Origin: Euonymus europaeus
Lineage: Eukaryota; Streptophyta; Magnoliopsida; Celastrales; Celastraceae
Direction of reading: 5' to 3'
Assembly (NCBI GenBank): GCA_963580455.1
Contig: OY756958.1
Span: forward strand, 23,014,501 to 23,078,500
Length of the DNA: 64,000 bases
Part shown: piece by piece, positions 1 to 12,293 of the stretch
How the letters are laid out: each line of letters begins with the position of its first letter
How positions within the stretch are numbered: the stretch's first letter is position 1
Notes under the pieces: generated by a model
The model's input: only the letters and a program-made list of their open reading frames with translations
Told to the model about the DNA's origin: nothing
Database searches by the model: none
Translations under genes and position numbers: made by a program

Positions 1-1040
1 TGCACAATTATTTTGTCTAAAATCATTGATGTGCCTTTAGTATGATCATTTATGTGAATTCTTTTTAGTAGTCTGATATTGTTCTTTCTCATTGAATTAT
101 GATATAAGTGGATTTCATCTATTTTGTACATTTGTAATGATATAAGGAACTATTTTATTTAAGGACGAAAGTTATTAAATTTTTATCATTAGATTATCAA
201 AAAAAACTGTTAAAAAATAAAATAATTAAGAAGAAATATACCATACAAGTTAATTTAATACCATATTTTTTTTCTAAACACTGGATAGTATTAAATTATA
301 CAATACTTATAAAATGATTAACTTATATATTGAATAATAATATTATATTATCTTATACGACGTTCCAAACGGAGCCTTATTGTCTTATTAGTCTTCATGA
401 TTACTAGCTTTATTTTATAAACTATATTTAGATTACATTTTTTTGAGTGGTTTGGTATCAGTCAGTGGCTAAGTGCTACTCAAGACTCTTCTTGAACAAA
501 AAAATAAAGAACCCAAAGAAATCATCGTGGAGGAGGAAAAAAGATGTGAACACTATGGTGTATTATGGTTTATATGCAAAACGACTGGGCAATAAGCAGC
601 AGAGCTGTGTTGGGAAGCTTTGATCAACAAAGAAGAATGTGGAGTAGGCCACCAAATCAGACTAGACATACCCTCGTTTATGCTTAGAATACTGCATTTG
701 TCCGACCACAAGTCAGCGAAATTTTCTATAATCTTTCCATGTTCTCTGTTCCCTCAAAATGTCATTAACATCATCGTTGGTTTAGGTTGTCAGGAATTGC
801 TTTTCCTCACTGTTCCTAGTAACCAAACAGGAATTATTAAAGAAAAAGGAACAGATATGTTGGTCATGGTGATTGCTTCTGTTGTTATGTCGGTGAACCA
901 ATAATGTAAGAGGAAGATGGAGCATCCAATACTACCACTAATCAATCATATGTCCACTGCTCTGCACCAGACACAGACACAGATCTTATTGACCATGACA
1001 ATCATATCTTTGGTATTGATTCGTATCTTCATATCCTACA
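1..1040. other. AT-rich intergenic, no gene recognised
   Basis: Mostly homopolymer-rich A/T sequence with frequent stops in all frames. The longest open frame (620-904, +) matches no family I know and lacks codon structure. Nothing else is supported here. Confidence 0.6.
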
Positions 1041-1088
1041 TTTATAAATTTAAATGTATTGGCTGTCAAAAAAATTAAAAATCGTACT

Positions 1089-1245
1089 GCCTTTTTTTTT
1101 TATACCCGAGAACGATATTGTAAAAATTTGTCATTTGAAGATCTCATATGAGTCTAAATTCGAGTATTCGGATTCGCGAGTCAAGTTCATACAATTTAAT
1201 CTCAAAGAGATTCACCACTGCACTATCACTCAGCTTTTTCACGCT
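1089..1245 (-). repeat. SINE-like retroposon copy (tRNA-derived)
   Basis: Read on the minus strand this begins with an A-box-like segment (TAGTGCAGTGGTGAATCTC) and ends in an A-rich tail, seen as a run of ten T on the plus strand at about 1090-1100. The head matches the better copy at 1987-2240. I could not find a convincing target-site duplication, so the ends are approximate. Confidence 0.5.
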
Positions 1246-1259
1246 GTTTCCCCAATTCC

Positions 1260-1985
1260 TACTATTGGAGATACAAAGTACAAACTAAGCATTACTGGTT
1301 ATTAATTGATCTCAAGCTATAAAATTACTAATGCAATTGTGTGGGTGGTCAAGCTAATCAGAGGTCCACATTTTGGCAAATTTTAGGTTAACATCAATTC
1401 AAGGAGTCCTCTATCATGAACTCAAAATTGTCTGCCAACAATTCAATAAACAAATTGATACAGGCCAAGGATGTCAATATCAGCTCCAGGTGTGCACCAA
1501 TCCAAAGTTCTGATTCAAGGAGCCCATTATCAAGAACTCTCAAAGATTGGAATGTTTTTGAGTAAATGATGACCAAGATAAGATTCAGTGAGCAAAAAAA
1601 GGACAAAAGGCAAATAATGGAGAGCCAGTCTCAGTGGCTTCCACATGTATAAAGGCTGAACTGTTGAAGTTGACCTCTTTTGGAATTTTCTTCTTAAAAA
1701 ATAAGAACCCATAACAAAATTGTGGTTGTAGTATTTGTCTTTCTTTTTATGAATATCACCAGTTCACGGGCACAAATTTAGTCACCCTATGTTCTCAAGG
1801 AACTGTGTTGTGCGAGTGATAGATAGACCAGATGTAGAGTATGTAACTGTGATTTCTATAGCCAGGCTTTTCACTTTTCTTTAGCAGCAACATATATACA
1901 TATATGTTGAAGCTTTATACGCAAGCGACGGATTGCAATTCATATTAGCAACTAAACCCTCAACAGGAATTGGATAGGAATTGGA
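1260..1985. other. intergenic, no gene recognised
   Basis: Two open frames overlap on the minus strand between 1394 and 1712, with hydrophobic Leu-rich translations but no recognisable domain. Two loosely similar segments starting tcaaggagtcc (about 1398) and tcaaggagccc (about 1514) form a short imperfect direct repeat. A short alternating stretch, atatatacatatatatg, lies near 1890. Confidence 0.4.
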
Positions 1986-1986
1986 T

Positions 1987-2240
1987 TTTTTTTTTTTTAT
2001 AAATTGAGAATGACAATATACAATCTTAATCTTTAGACATTTGATACGAGTCTTAACTCGGACCGTCAGAGTCGAGCATCCATAAGTTTTTACACCATGA
2101 CAATAAATTTAGCTAAAACTTAATGCGTTGTCACAAGTGTAGTGCAATGCTAGTGGAAATCAAACTCAAGACCTTTCAAGTCCATATCGTTTGGCCCCTA
2201 AGAGATTCACCACTAGACTATTACTCAAGTTGTTAAAATA
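1987..2240 (-). repeat. tRNA-derived SINE, minus orientation
   Basis: On the minus strand the copy starts GAGTAATAGTCTAGTGGTGA, an RNA polymerase III A-box-like sequence. About 50 bases later comes CTTGAGTTTGATTTCC, which resembles a B box. It ends in poly(A), seen as the T run at 1987-1998. That order (A box, B box, unrelated body, poly(A)) is how plant tRNA-derived SINEs are built. Related segments occur at 1089-1245, about 20460-20590 and 63410-63560, so this is a dispersed family. No clear flanking duplication was found. Confidence 0.6.
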
Positions 2241-2400
2241 GAGGAACCTTAGGAAGAAAAAAAAATGGTAATTGATGAAAACCACATTTTTTATTTATTT
2301 ATTTCACAACAAAACCATACAAAATATAAACCCATTACTTCAACAAAACCTTCTCTACAATCGCCATTCAAGAACTTGGTTTGCATGCACTTAGGCGCCC

Positions 2401-3516
2401 CTAATAGCTTCTCTCTTTCATAGGAATTGCTCCACCAGCTGCTGCAATCTGCTGCTCCAGCTGCAACAAAACTAACATATTTGAGCAACAGTGAATATAT
2501 ATATCAGTTTGTTTGTGTTTGCACTCACTCTGAATAGAGTCTCGAGCTTGTTCTTAACAAGACAGTACTCTTGTTTTATTTGCTGTAGACATCTCAGGCA
2601 CCTGTAATTCACAATTAATTTTTCAGAAGTTTTTTTCTTCTTTCAATTCATGTAATTTAACATATTAATTCTTCAAATTCAAATTATTTATCTAAGGCAG
2701 AGTACAGGAACTCACCTTTCAGTGTTCTGTTCCTCACAAAAGTTTCTGAAGATAATGCAGGCATTTTTAACCCTCTGTGCCCCAATGCTGTTTATTCATC
2801 AAGAAAATTTTAAAAAATTATTTTCATCAAAAAACAATGAAAAACGCATGAAAAGGAGGAGAAAAAAGAGAGTTTTGATCATGATTTGTGTTAGATCTGA
2901 ACCATATCAAGCCTTTTGTTGGTGTTTTAAGATTAAAACAGCAATCAAAATTTAAACAAACAAAATGAAAAAGTCTAATGCACCTGGAACTGCTACCCTT
3001 CAACTGATGAACATTGGCATCAACTTTCTTGAAGTCTACACTTGGTTGATCTCTACAAAAGAAGCAAGAGAAAACTTGTAAAAGAACTAAAAGGAAAACT
3101 AGCTATTAATTTCCCAGAAGTCAGGAAGTTATGAGAGAGAAAACGATGAGTTTCTCACAGGGTAATTGAGAGATCATTAAGAATCCTCTCAGAAACCTCA
3201 AAGAATAGAGACACAACTTCAATAACAAAATCTGGGTTGCTCTCATCTTGCAGCTGCTGAAGCTGTGAAAACTGATCATCTAGGAACCCCTTCACTCGCC
3301 AAACAACATCCAGAAGAAGAATCAAAATCTAAATCACTACATACTGTAAAAACATTACACAAACCCACAACAGAACAAAGCAACACACCCAATCTCAGAA
3401 ACTTAAATAAAACAAGCAAACCCATCAAGGTTCATCCAAAAAGATTACTTATTTACCTCCATAAACAAGGATTTCTTGTAGTCAACCATTGTTCTCTGCA
3501 TTTGACCCAACTCCAT
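2401..3516 (-). CDS. AHP: histidine-containing phosphotransfer protein (AHP/HPt)
   Basis: Cytokinin two-component phosphorelay carrier. It takes a phosphate from membrane hybrid histidine kinases and passes it to nuclear response regulators, shuttling between cytosol and nucleus. Exons on the minus strand: 3516-3457, 3289-3159, 3052-2984, 2787-2716, 2601-2529 and 2460-2401; all junctions are GT-AG and the total is 465 bp (154 aa), the family's usual size. The protein starts MELGQMQRTMVDYKKSLFME. Exon 3 holds the phospho-acceptor motif HQLKGSSS, with the acceptor at about His79. Exon 4 begins SIGAQRVKNAC, also conserved. The true HPt His and Lys are present, so this is a canonical rather than pseudo-HPt (AHP6-like, Asn) protein. 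I cannot say which AHP number it corresponds to. Confidence 0.95.
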
Positions 3517-4595
3517 GATGCTATGCCTCTTGTTCCTTCTCTACCCACAAACACACAGATTACCCAAGAAAAGCTTTTGAAACTTAAATTTTCAGATCTT
3601 ACGAAAAGCAGAATAAATGCCGGAGAAAACCTTAAAAGGGTTTTTTATGCACAGAGCCACGCAAAGTTTTGCTTGCTTTTGAGGTATATGTAGTGCCTGT
3701 AGTCCAACTCAACTTTTCTTTTTCTTTTTTTTTTCTTTTTTCTTTTTTATAACTCAGAATCTGTGCTTGTCTTGTGTGTTTGATCTTGTATTCACTGAAT
3801 CGTATCCTTTCACCGCGATTTGCTCCTCCTTTTGCGCCATTTATGAGTCTTTAAAACAACTTTGTGAACTTGTCCCTCTCTAGTTAGGTGTTATTATTAA
3901 CATAATTACTGCTATTTATGCACTTTTCATTACATCCTTAATTGGACTTGATGAACACTAGCAGACTATTTTGTCCTAATCCAAAGCAACACATGGGGTT
4001 GACGTAAAACTGACCTCAGACTTATCTAACTAAAAGAAGAAGAAAAAAAGGCATTCAATCTCAAAATTACCTCCAAAAAAAAATCAAATTATACTAACAA
4101 TGACAATGGTGGTGAATTTCTGACAAGTATAAATAAAAAGACAAGATTTTTTGTTTTGTTTTGTTTTTTATGATAATGATGATGTGAATTGTAAATTGGG
4201 TCTGTCACATTGGTCCACCAGATCTGAACAAGGTGTTCCTTATCAGCATTCAATTGGAATAGAGAATCTTTAGAAAGAATTTAAACAAAAGGTTATTTTC
4301 ATTAGACCCGTCCAGATACAGAGCTTTCAAAGGAACATATCATCATACTCGGTTTGCTAACCATCTTGACTTATTAGCTGGGAGTTTGTAGCACCAACTT
4401 GTCTGGGAGAGAACCAAAATTTTGGAATGTAAAGAGAATAGGTTAAAGAATTTATTCTCCACTGACTCGACTGCTAAGTCGGCAACATAAAAATATAATA
4501 GTAGATTATTATTTAATTATTAATGAAGCAGAAAGAATCTTTTAATGGCAAACCAATTCCTGTATGATTTTCAACAGTGGGGATGCATTCACGTG
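3517..4595. promoter_or_regulatory. 5' flank of the AHP gene, with pyrimidine tract
   Basis: Upstream of the AHP start on the minus strand. The most obvious feature is a long CTTTTT/T tract at about 3717-3760 on the plus strand, which is a purine tract in the sense of the gene. No clear TATA box could be assigned. The open frame at 3265-3693 (+) is antisense to AHP exons 1-2 and its flank and is not a gene. The rest up to 4595 is AT-rich and without recognised content. Confidence 0.35.
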
Positions 4596-4597
4596 CG

Positions 4598-5030
4598 GTC
4601 TGTTTGGATTGAGGGATTTAGAGGAGAGAAAAAGAAGTGAATTTTTATTTGATTAGGTTAGGAAAAAATATATAAGGGAGCGATTTGAAAAGAATTGTGG
4701 AGAATAGTTCACTAATTTTTGTTAAATGGTTTCTCTCCGAAATGAAGTCATTTGGAAGGAAAGGAAAGAAAAACATTATTTATAAGTTTTTTTTTTTGTT
4801 GTCATTGTACATAATATTTTAACTTAAAAATAAAAAAAATTATTAAATTAAATCATTTTTTTTATATCTCATGATGACTATTTAAATAAATAAGAGAAAT
4901 GACGAATATATTCTCTCATTTAACCTATAAACATGAGAAATAAAAAATACTCTACATTCTTTTCTCTTCCTTTAGTAATGAATTTCTCTCCCATTCTCTT
5001 CCTTCCCTCAATCCAAAGTTCCAAACATAA
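4598..5030. mobile_element. foldback MITE (TIR tgtttggattgaggg)
   Basis: The left end reads tctgtttggattgaggga followed by a purine-rich stretch (gaggagagaaaaagaag). The right end reads ctcccattctcttccttccctcaatccaaa, then a few bases, then ccaaacata, so its reverse complement repeats the left end with a small insertion. About 430 bp, no coding capacity. Plant MITEs with TGTTTGGATTGAGGG-type ends are common. The target duplication is not clear, so the superfamily is not assigned. Confidence 0.55.
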
Positions 5031-5035
5031 GAGGG

Positions 5036-5698
5036 GACAGAAGACCATAGAAATGTGCCCAAGCTTCAGTTGCTTGATCCCTCTTAAAACCGAGTTTCTT
5101 TTAGGACAAAACCTTTCGGTTCTTAGTGCAAGAACAATTTGGACAGAACAGACAAATGTGGAGAGAGAATCCTTATCTCCATTTTTATGATCTTTTATGA
5201 TAATATTTTAATTTCAAAGTCCAATCAACTAGTGGACTATTGTTCTTCTCTTTCCTGCTTATCATAAAAAAAGATTGGACAAAAGTTACAGACATATTTC
5301 ACCGACTGCACTTTGTTTGCATTATCAGTCTAAACTTGTGCAGAACTGGCAGAGTACCCAAGATGAATAATTCATATTCGAACTGATGATATGACCAGTT
5401 ATGGTCAAGTTCTTCAAGATCCCTGGCTTGAAATTGAAAGTTTTTCAAATTTTTACATAAAAGGATGAAAATGAATGTTTTTGACTGATTGTTCCACTGA
5501 TTGCAGGAAATATTACAATATGATTATCGACAGTAAGCAATACAAAATGTGTTTAGTGTGTCAGTAATGTCTATAGAAAAACACATTACGGAAGGAAAAC
5601 AAGAAAAGTTGTATAGCCACTAACATTTGATAACAAAACAGCTCAATGAAGACGGTAAAGGAGAGCATTTTCTGCGTGGGAATCCAGAAACAAAATGC
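5036..5698. other. intergenic between MITE and P4H 3' end
   Basis: No gene recognised. The last part, below 5698, should hold the 3' UTR of the minus-strand prolyl 4-hydroxylase. The plus-strand open frames at 5627-5928 are the antisense of its Cys-rich last exon. Confidence 0.4.
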
Positions 5699-8600
5699 TT
5701 AACATGCCTTGCAGCTCCCCCTACAATAGCCAGGAAGGTCAGAAGATCCCACCATGTACTCTGTGTTCTTGGTGCACTCGCCGAGGGCAGCCCATCTATC
5801 GCAACTATCATGACGGTCTGCACAATTTCCACCAGCTTCCACGTTCTTGTCAAATGAGTCTACATGGATCCACTTTGTTGCTGACCATTTTTCACCTTCG
5901 ATCACAGGGCACCCAGCATGGAGACTGATTGGGTCTGGGACAGCAGTCTGATGGAGACTGAAGAAAAGAAGGGCATCTCCTCGTCGTGGTTTCACTAAGT
6001 AAAAAGGATATACATTAGAATGCCAATCAGAAATCCACATAAAGGAAATGTACCAAACGAATACTCAAAAGGATCCACAAACTATATGGCAGCTCACCTG
6101 CAATTCCTTTATTTGCACATTCAGAAAGCTCAACATTGGCCGCACCCTTATGACGAGTAGTTTCCTGCTTGTCAAGTCCCCATTGTTAGGCTCTCATAAT
6201 TCTCAAATACTTCAGCTATCAAAAAACAGGCCACCAATCTCTGTAAAGTATTCAAATCGAACTCAAACCACCTACTTAGTCCTTGCATGGAAGCCTGTAA
6301 GGCAACTGTGGGCACTAAACACAGACAGAAAGGTCTGGAGCCGTAAGCTTTTTTAACTACTACATAAAAACTGGCCCTTGTCTCTTATAGAATGTAAATC
6401 ACAAACACAAACACACTTGTATATTTTTGTGATTTACATTAGTTAGTTAGTAGTTACTATGATTGATACTTCTAGCTACTGGATTGTCTATATATATATA
6501 TATCTCACAAGATCCAAGAAAAAGGTTGAGGTTAAAGCAAACATATAAATAGAGGTAAATCTATTTCCCAGCAGCTCATCCCAGAGATGATAGATTGGTA
6601 AAATGTGTAGAACTCTTGGTTTCAACCAGTGGTTGTTATGCCACATAACAGGAAAGTGTACCGGAATTTGGGGTCTCAGCTGCCATTATCCCACATCAAT
6701 GGGCTGTGAATACCAGTTGAAATATGAACAGTTCATGCATATTCACTAACTAATATGACGTTAAACCAACAAAATTATTGTTCATTACTTAAAAATTACA
6801 TCATCAAATGAACTACATGAGATAACATGAAACCATAACTTTGCAAATATGTTATTTTGTGATGTTGAGCATCAAAGTTAATCACAACTTGTGAAATAGT
6901 GATCTCAATACCCAATTTGGCAGGACCATAATTGCAACAGGTAAGACATTGCAAAGGTGATTTAATTCTATCAAGTAGCAAATACTGCAGGAAGTGTTAA
7001 ATGAGAAAACACAACCAACATGTATTAAAAGTATGACCAGCTATCACACAATAAATTACGAAGGATGAGAAGAAATAGAAAGAATAAGGTAATAGTGTAA
7101 CCTCGGCTGAGGGGAACACAGTTTCACCACCTTTGACTACGTCAGTAAGATACATGAGCACTGTCGCCACACGATGTCCTCCGCGAGCAATATTAACCTT
7201 GTCAGTAAAGTAGTCGTGATGTGGGTCATATTTCTGCCCATGCTCATACCTCAAAATCTGTATGGCTTCCCCATTTTCTGATAATAAAAAAAAACCACAG
7301 AACATTTTTACGTTCAATGCTAAAGGCAAACACAAAAATGTAGAAGGAAAAACTCATGCTGTCCGGTACAAGATCTCCATCCTTTATCATATCAGTGAAG
7401 TTTCAATGAAGAACATAAAATAAAGACACAATCACTGATCCTTTTTTCCAAATGCCAAAAGAAGTCATTTAAAAGAAATAATACTATAAAAAAGAAACAT
7501 CCACTTAGAAGGTAATGTCAAGGGAGAACATATTCAAGAAAGTCCAATTTCCTTTTACTAACTTGTAAATTACTACTTTCAATATTCAAAAATTTGACTA
7601 TAAATGATTTGATGGCCACATATTCTCCAATTTTTAATTAGTTAAGACTTCTCAATCATTTCCTTGCAGATCACATAATCTAAGAATGAGAAGTATGAAC
7701 TATCTCAACGCACCACATATTAACAATGTTGAATTGCTTATAACTCCATAAATAAGCATGAATTACCACGAAAATAAACATCTTTCACTTACATTTTCCT
7801 ATCCAGAATTCAATATATGATTCTTGGACAAAAATACACAAAAAAATTGTTCGAGGTTTACTTGTGCTTGAAAATTGTATGCAACAAAGGAAACTGAATA
7901 AAATGCTGAATTATTTAAATTGTACATACCTTTTGGAAGAAACGTCCATGTTGCAATTTTTTCCTCTATACCAGCAACAATAGCATCCTACAAAAAGAAA
8001 TGAAAATCTTAACACAATGCAATGGCAGAAATATCTGAATATGAAACAGACTATCACTACTTCACAGTTCACACTGGCTTACATCACCGAGTCCAGTCCA
8101 ATTACCTTCAATTACTAATAGCTTTACATATTTCAGTACGATAATATTTTTCTGTTGAAGAAAAACCATCAATCTATTTCGATATCCAAAGGTAGTCACT
8201 TCCTTGATAAATGCATATTGTTATTGCAGGAGAATTAAGACAACGACAAAGCAACCTTTCCTTTAGAGATAAACATCCCTGAGCTTGTTCGAGAATCGCT
8301 GAGTTCGCTGTCTCCACTCAAATTGTCAGCAACAGCAGATCTCTCCAGCCCTGATTTTGCCTAATTGAAAGATCAATCAACACTTACAAAAACAAACCAA
8401 AAGATAATTGAGAAAAAAATCTAGAAAAATCAATAACGCAACTCACGAGAGAGATCAAATGATCGCATTCTAGGTCTGTAAGGAAACCTTCGTAGACAAA
8501 TGCTCTGCAAATAATCAGATTCATGTTAGAACAATCCTATAAACAATCTTTCTTTTTCCTTTACGGAGAACGTAAAAAAACAAGAACATAAAACTCTTCA

Positions 8601-8797
8601 TCGGAGTCTGTTCGGTTCCTGAGAAAGTCAATTTTTTTAAAAAAAAATTGATAGAACGAGAGAGACCTTGGCTTCCATGAAATCTGTTTGACTTTCGAGG
8701 GATTGATGATGGAGCTTGCCAAAGCTTCGTAGGCGCTGAAAACCAAAGAGATCGAGAACAACAAGAGTAATTGCCATGGATGAATTTTGGTAGTCAT
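5699..8797 (-). CDS. prolyl 4-hydroxylase with C-terminal ShK domain
   Basis: Fe(II)/2-oxoglutarate oxygenase of the ER/Golgi that hydroxylates peptidyl proline in extensins, AGPs and similar cell-wall proteins. Exons (-): 8797-8667, 8504-8447, 8360-8256, 7987-7930, 7277-7102, 6164-6098 and 5994-5699, total 891 bp (296 aa), all GT-AG. The N-terminus has a hydrophobic leader (LLLLFSISLVFSAYEALA) acting as signal peptide or anchor. The catalytic core shows HHD at about 137-139 (HxD iron ligands), a distal His at about 224 (ISLHAGCPV) and the 2OG-binding Lys at about 234 (GEKW). The last 40 residues hold six cysteines in an ShK/ShKT pattern ending CRGSCKAC, as in the P4H4/P4H6/P4H7-type plant subgroup. 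All key residues are intact, so this looks functional. Confidence 0.93.
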
Positions 8798-9285
8798 TAC
8801 TCTAATTGGATGGTCGCATACCAGACTACCAGAGAGAGAAATCCGTTAAGAGTTACGACCAGATATTAAACGCACCGTTTAACAACTCTTGTCATAATAT
8901 ATCACATTGACTAATTATTTATTTTTAAAAATAATAAAGGAAAAGAAAATATTGGCTCTGATAAAATCTCATTCATGAGATTTTGGCCATCCTACTTCTC
9001 CATCTCTTATAGAATACATGATGTAACTTGCCATTACAAAATTATCAAGTCAACCAGGCTCACTCCTCTGTACTATTTGCCTTCTCTAGCTTCAGTCCTA
9101 TCTTCTTCTTCTTCCCAAACTGATTCAGTACCTCAGTTCGGGGTTCATCGACGAGTCAAACTCAGCATTATGTTGTCGAAACTAAACCATAAATCACTCA
9201 TTGATTCATGGAATGATCAAGTTCCAGTCATAGAACCTCTGAAGCACCCAAGTGTTGAAACTTCATCGACAACTACAGATGAGCT
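8798..9285. other. intergenic between two minus-strand genes
   Basis: Holds the 5' flank of the prolyl 4-hydroxylase and the 3' flank of the kinase pseudogene. The plus-strand open frame at 8975-9289 is Ser-rich and unrecognised; it ends inside the antisense of the kinase's last exon. No TATA box could be assigned with confidence. Confidence 0.35.
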
Positions 9286-12200
9286 TTAACCTTCGTCACA
9301 ATGGCCTAAAACAACCTCCATATGTCGATGGACATCATTCGAATACGTGGCTGGATTGGATTCATCTGCATCACAGGGTTCCTCAGAGCATGACATTTGA
9401 AGTTTGGAGTTCTGGTGTAGTTTGACCTGCTGCAAAGTGCTTTCATCACCCTTCAGAATCTGCAAAACCTGCATCAGGTACAAACTTAATTCAGTCAAAA
9501 CAAGTTAAGTCTTAAACATTGACATCAAACCAGCATTACTCTGACCACAGTTTATATGTCATAGAATTCCGTCCGTGTCCTATACAGATAGGGAGACCAA
9601 AATGCCTAACTTTCATTTTTGTATCAGGAAAATATGTATTGAATACTATTGAAATATATACTTTACTTCTTCAAAATTTAATTTGCCCGTTGTTTTCTAA
9701 ACTACGCATAAGAGTAGAGGCTAGAGTCCTATTCATTTTTTTTATAAAAATAAAGTCGCATCCATTCATTACTATATTTTAGAAGCCATAGATGATTGAT
9801 TCACCCAAAAAAAAGAAGAAAGAAAAGTATTATGCTAGCACTTCTATTTTAAAGAGGCATGCCTGACTCATTTGAGGTCGTTCCTCTGGATCCTGATGTA
9901 TACACATTCTAGCTGTCAAGACCTCACGGTTCATCTCTTCTGAGTCATAGGTCCCAGCAATAGTTGGATCAACAAGCTCTTTAATGCTATTCTTCATGAT
10001 CAAAGGTTTGGCCTGTAAGAAATTGTCAAAGAACTTTTCAGCTCTCAGTTTCGATCCAATTGGCTAGACTTATGTAGTATACAGAATCAAACATACCCAC
10101 ATCACAAGGCTTTATTGTGAACCATCTAAAGCCTGTCGTCCTGCAATGAGCTCTAATAGCAAAACCCCATAAGCATGTACATCTGTCTTCTCGTCTACTA
10201 TACCATGCATGAAAAACTCCGGAGAAAGGTAACTGATAAAATAGGGCATGAGACCGTATCGCAAATCACAAAGAAAAAGAATCAGAATCTTTGAAAAATA
10301 TGAAGACAACAAAATCAGAAATCTGGTAGCCACTTTGAAAGCCCAAAATCAGAAATCTGGATTGTTGTGTTACATTGAACCACAAAAAAAATAAGAGACG
10401 TAAAGACTTGTGTGCAGATTTTGGTTTTGCAAATACAGTTGGATTCAATCATTAAGTCTAAAATGTTAGCTGAGGCTTGAAACCCTCTGTAAGCAATATG
10501 TTAGAGGTCTTTACGTCTTTGTGAATAGTTCTCCTCTGCCAGCCCTCATGTAGATAATGCAAGCCCTCAGCAGTCCCTAAAGCTACCTTGAATCGGATGC
10601 CCCAATCCAGTTTTTCTTTTGAGCCTGGAAACAGAAAAAGAATCTAGTGAATCAAGTAGCTATTAAATTTTGAGGATTTGAACTTCAAAAGCTTCAAACT
10701 GATGGACAAACCGTAAAGCAAAGAGGCTAAGCTCCCAATCAATTTAGCAAGATTGGGATGATCAATATGAACTATAATCCCAAGCTCAGACTCTGTCTGT
10801 GGTCATCTCTTCAGAGGAACCTCCGGTCAGTTGTTTAATTGCAACAATCTATCCATCTGGCAATTCTCCCTTTTAGACTTCAGCATACCCTCCTCCTCCA
10901 ATCAAATTTTATCTATAAAAACATTGCAAACTTAAAAGACACTCTTTTGGCCATGAAAATCTCAATCATCAAGTTCAATGAAACTCACAGTTCAAAATGG
11001 AGTTTGAAATTTAAACTATAATCTTAGATTATGAAGAAAACACAAAGTACAAACCGTGGCTGAAGTTGTTGGTAGCAGCTTCAAATTCTGAGAGTGCAAA
11101 GTTCTTCAAGAAAGATTTGAAATAATATAGGTCAGCATCGAAGAAAGTAGCGAAAGCAGAAGTTACAGAGTCTCTAATTCTTTTGTTTTTCTTTCTGGTG
11201 AGCTTTGGTACACTTTTCAAAGAAGGCACGGTCTGAAAGAGCACTGCAGACCCTTCTTTCAACGAACGAAAGAAGCCACGCCAATGAATGGGGGCTCTGT
11301 GATTTATTTGGCTTTCTGAGTGAGAAGTGCTGGCCTTGGGAGGTTTTTCAGATTCTATACTAATGTTTTCAGATTCCATAGTGGTTGATAACTTATCAAG
11401 AACTCCTCTTGGAGATGACTCGTCTATGCTATCTTCCTCAGCACTCAAAAGTTGCAAGTCTAAAATTATAAAAATTCAATCATTTTATCAGCAGTACAAC
11501 CAACGATGTCAAGAAAATAAAAAAGGGTCTTAATAGACTTTGAAACTATGTACCATGAGACTCCAGAGGGTCAGACAAAGAAGCCGTGATCTTCTGCCGG
11601 CTACAGAAGTAAGCTTCCTTTCTTGATTTTCTTCAGCAATGTCCGGACTACTGTTGCTGTGAAAATAAAATATTTGTCCCTGAAAAGAAACACAAAATGC
11701 ACAGTTAAAAACAAGTCGAAAATGACAGTTCAGTGCATAAGATTCCTGCCATTGAGGGTTCTTGGTAAAGGTCAAATATACGTCTTAACCTTATATGCCT
11801 GTAAGAGGGATATGGCCTCTATAAATGGGGAATATATATAGAAAAAAGGAATGTCATAAAAGCATCTGTTCCATCAGCCGTAAAAGCTCAATATATGCAA
11901 TGAAGATTACAGAGACACGGAGATTGTGGCAACAAAAATAGCTGCAAAATTAACGAGCCATAATGGATCACTAGATGACCCGAAAAATTAAAGGAAATTT
12001 GGGATCAACTGACAACATTTCCAAACCTAACCCGCTCCATGATCCAAAGCTTACATTTTTATCTAAAAAATAAACAAATTCATGGCATTGTGTGGAATGT
12101 AATCTGCTTTTTTGAACAAGAACGCTCAAACTCTAGACAATTTTGATCAGACGAATCAACGCAGCAAAAATAAGTAAACGAATAATTCAAAAGAAAAAAG

Positions 12201-12293
12201 ACTTGAAACCGACGCATAAATTTGTCTGTAATAATCCAAAAGGAAACACGGGAAATACCATGAAATAGCAGAAGGTTCTCGTACATCTTCCAT
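9286..12293 (-). pseudogene. decayed receptor-like cytoplasmic kinase (RLCK-VI type)
   Basis: Intron-containing relic of a Ser/Thr kinase. The 5' exon starts MEDVREPSAISWYFPCFL at 12293. A Ser-rich exon (about 11460-11060) carries DESSPRGVLDKL and ends in the juxtakinase motif SEFEAATNNFS. The glycine loop at about 10895-10910 reads LIGGGGYAEV, followed at once by an in-frame TAA (10873-10875) and then a TAG (10849-10851). A frameshift follows near 10790-10800, and a deletion joins LIG directly to SLASLLYG, removing the segment normally between them. The catalytic loop reads HKDVKTSNILL (HRD changed to HKD) and the DFG region is scrambled with stops near 10450. Downstream exons still read well: SPEFFMHGIVDEKTDVHAYG (about 10225-10165), EERPQMSQ (about 9875) and a C-terminal tail to the stop at 9286. 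Ends intact and core destroyed point to a recent loss in place. Confidence 0.8.

Noticed and set aside
620..904. 94-codon open frame, plus strand
   Set aside because: No recognisable domain, irregular composition, surrounded by AT-rich non-coding sequence; no splice context.
1394..1712. Leu-rich minus-strand frames that might be an LRR relic
   Set aside because: Only SLRVLD-like words match; no repeat periodicity and no NB-ARC sequence nearby.
2150..2240. Possible tRNA gene from A and B boxes
   Set aside because: The boxes are degenerate, no cloverleaf or anticodon stem could be drawn, and the poly(A) tail shows a SINE.
5627..5928. Plus-strand frames with several cysteines
   Set aside because: They are the exact antisense of the Cys-rich ShK exon of the minus-strand prolyl 4-hydroxylase.
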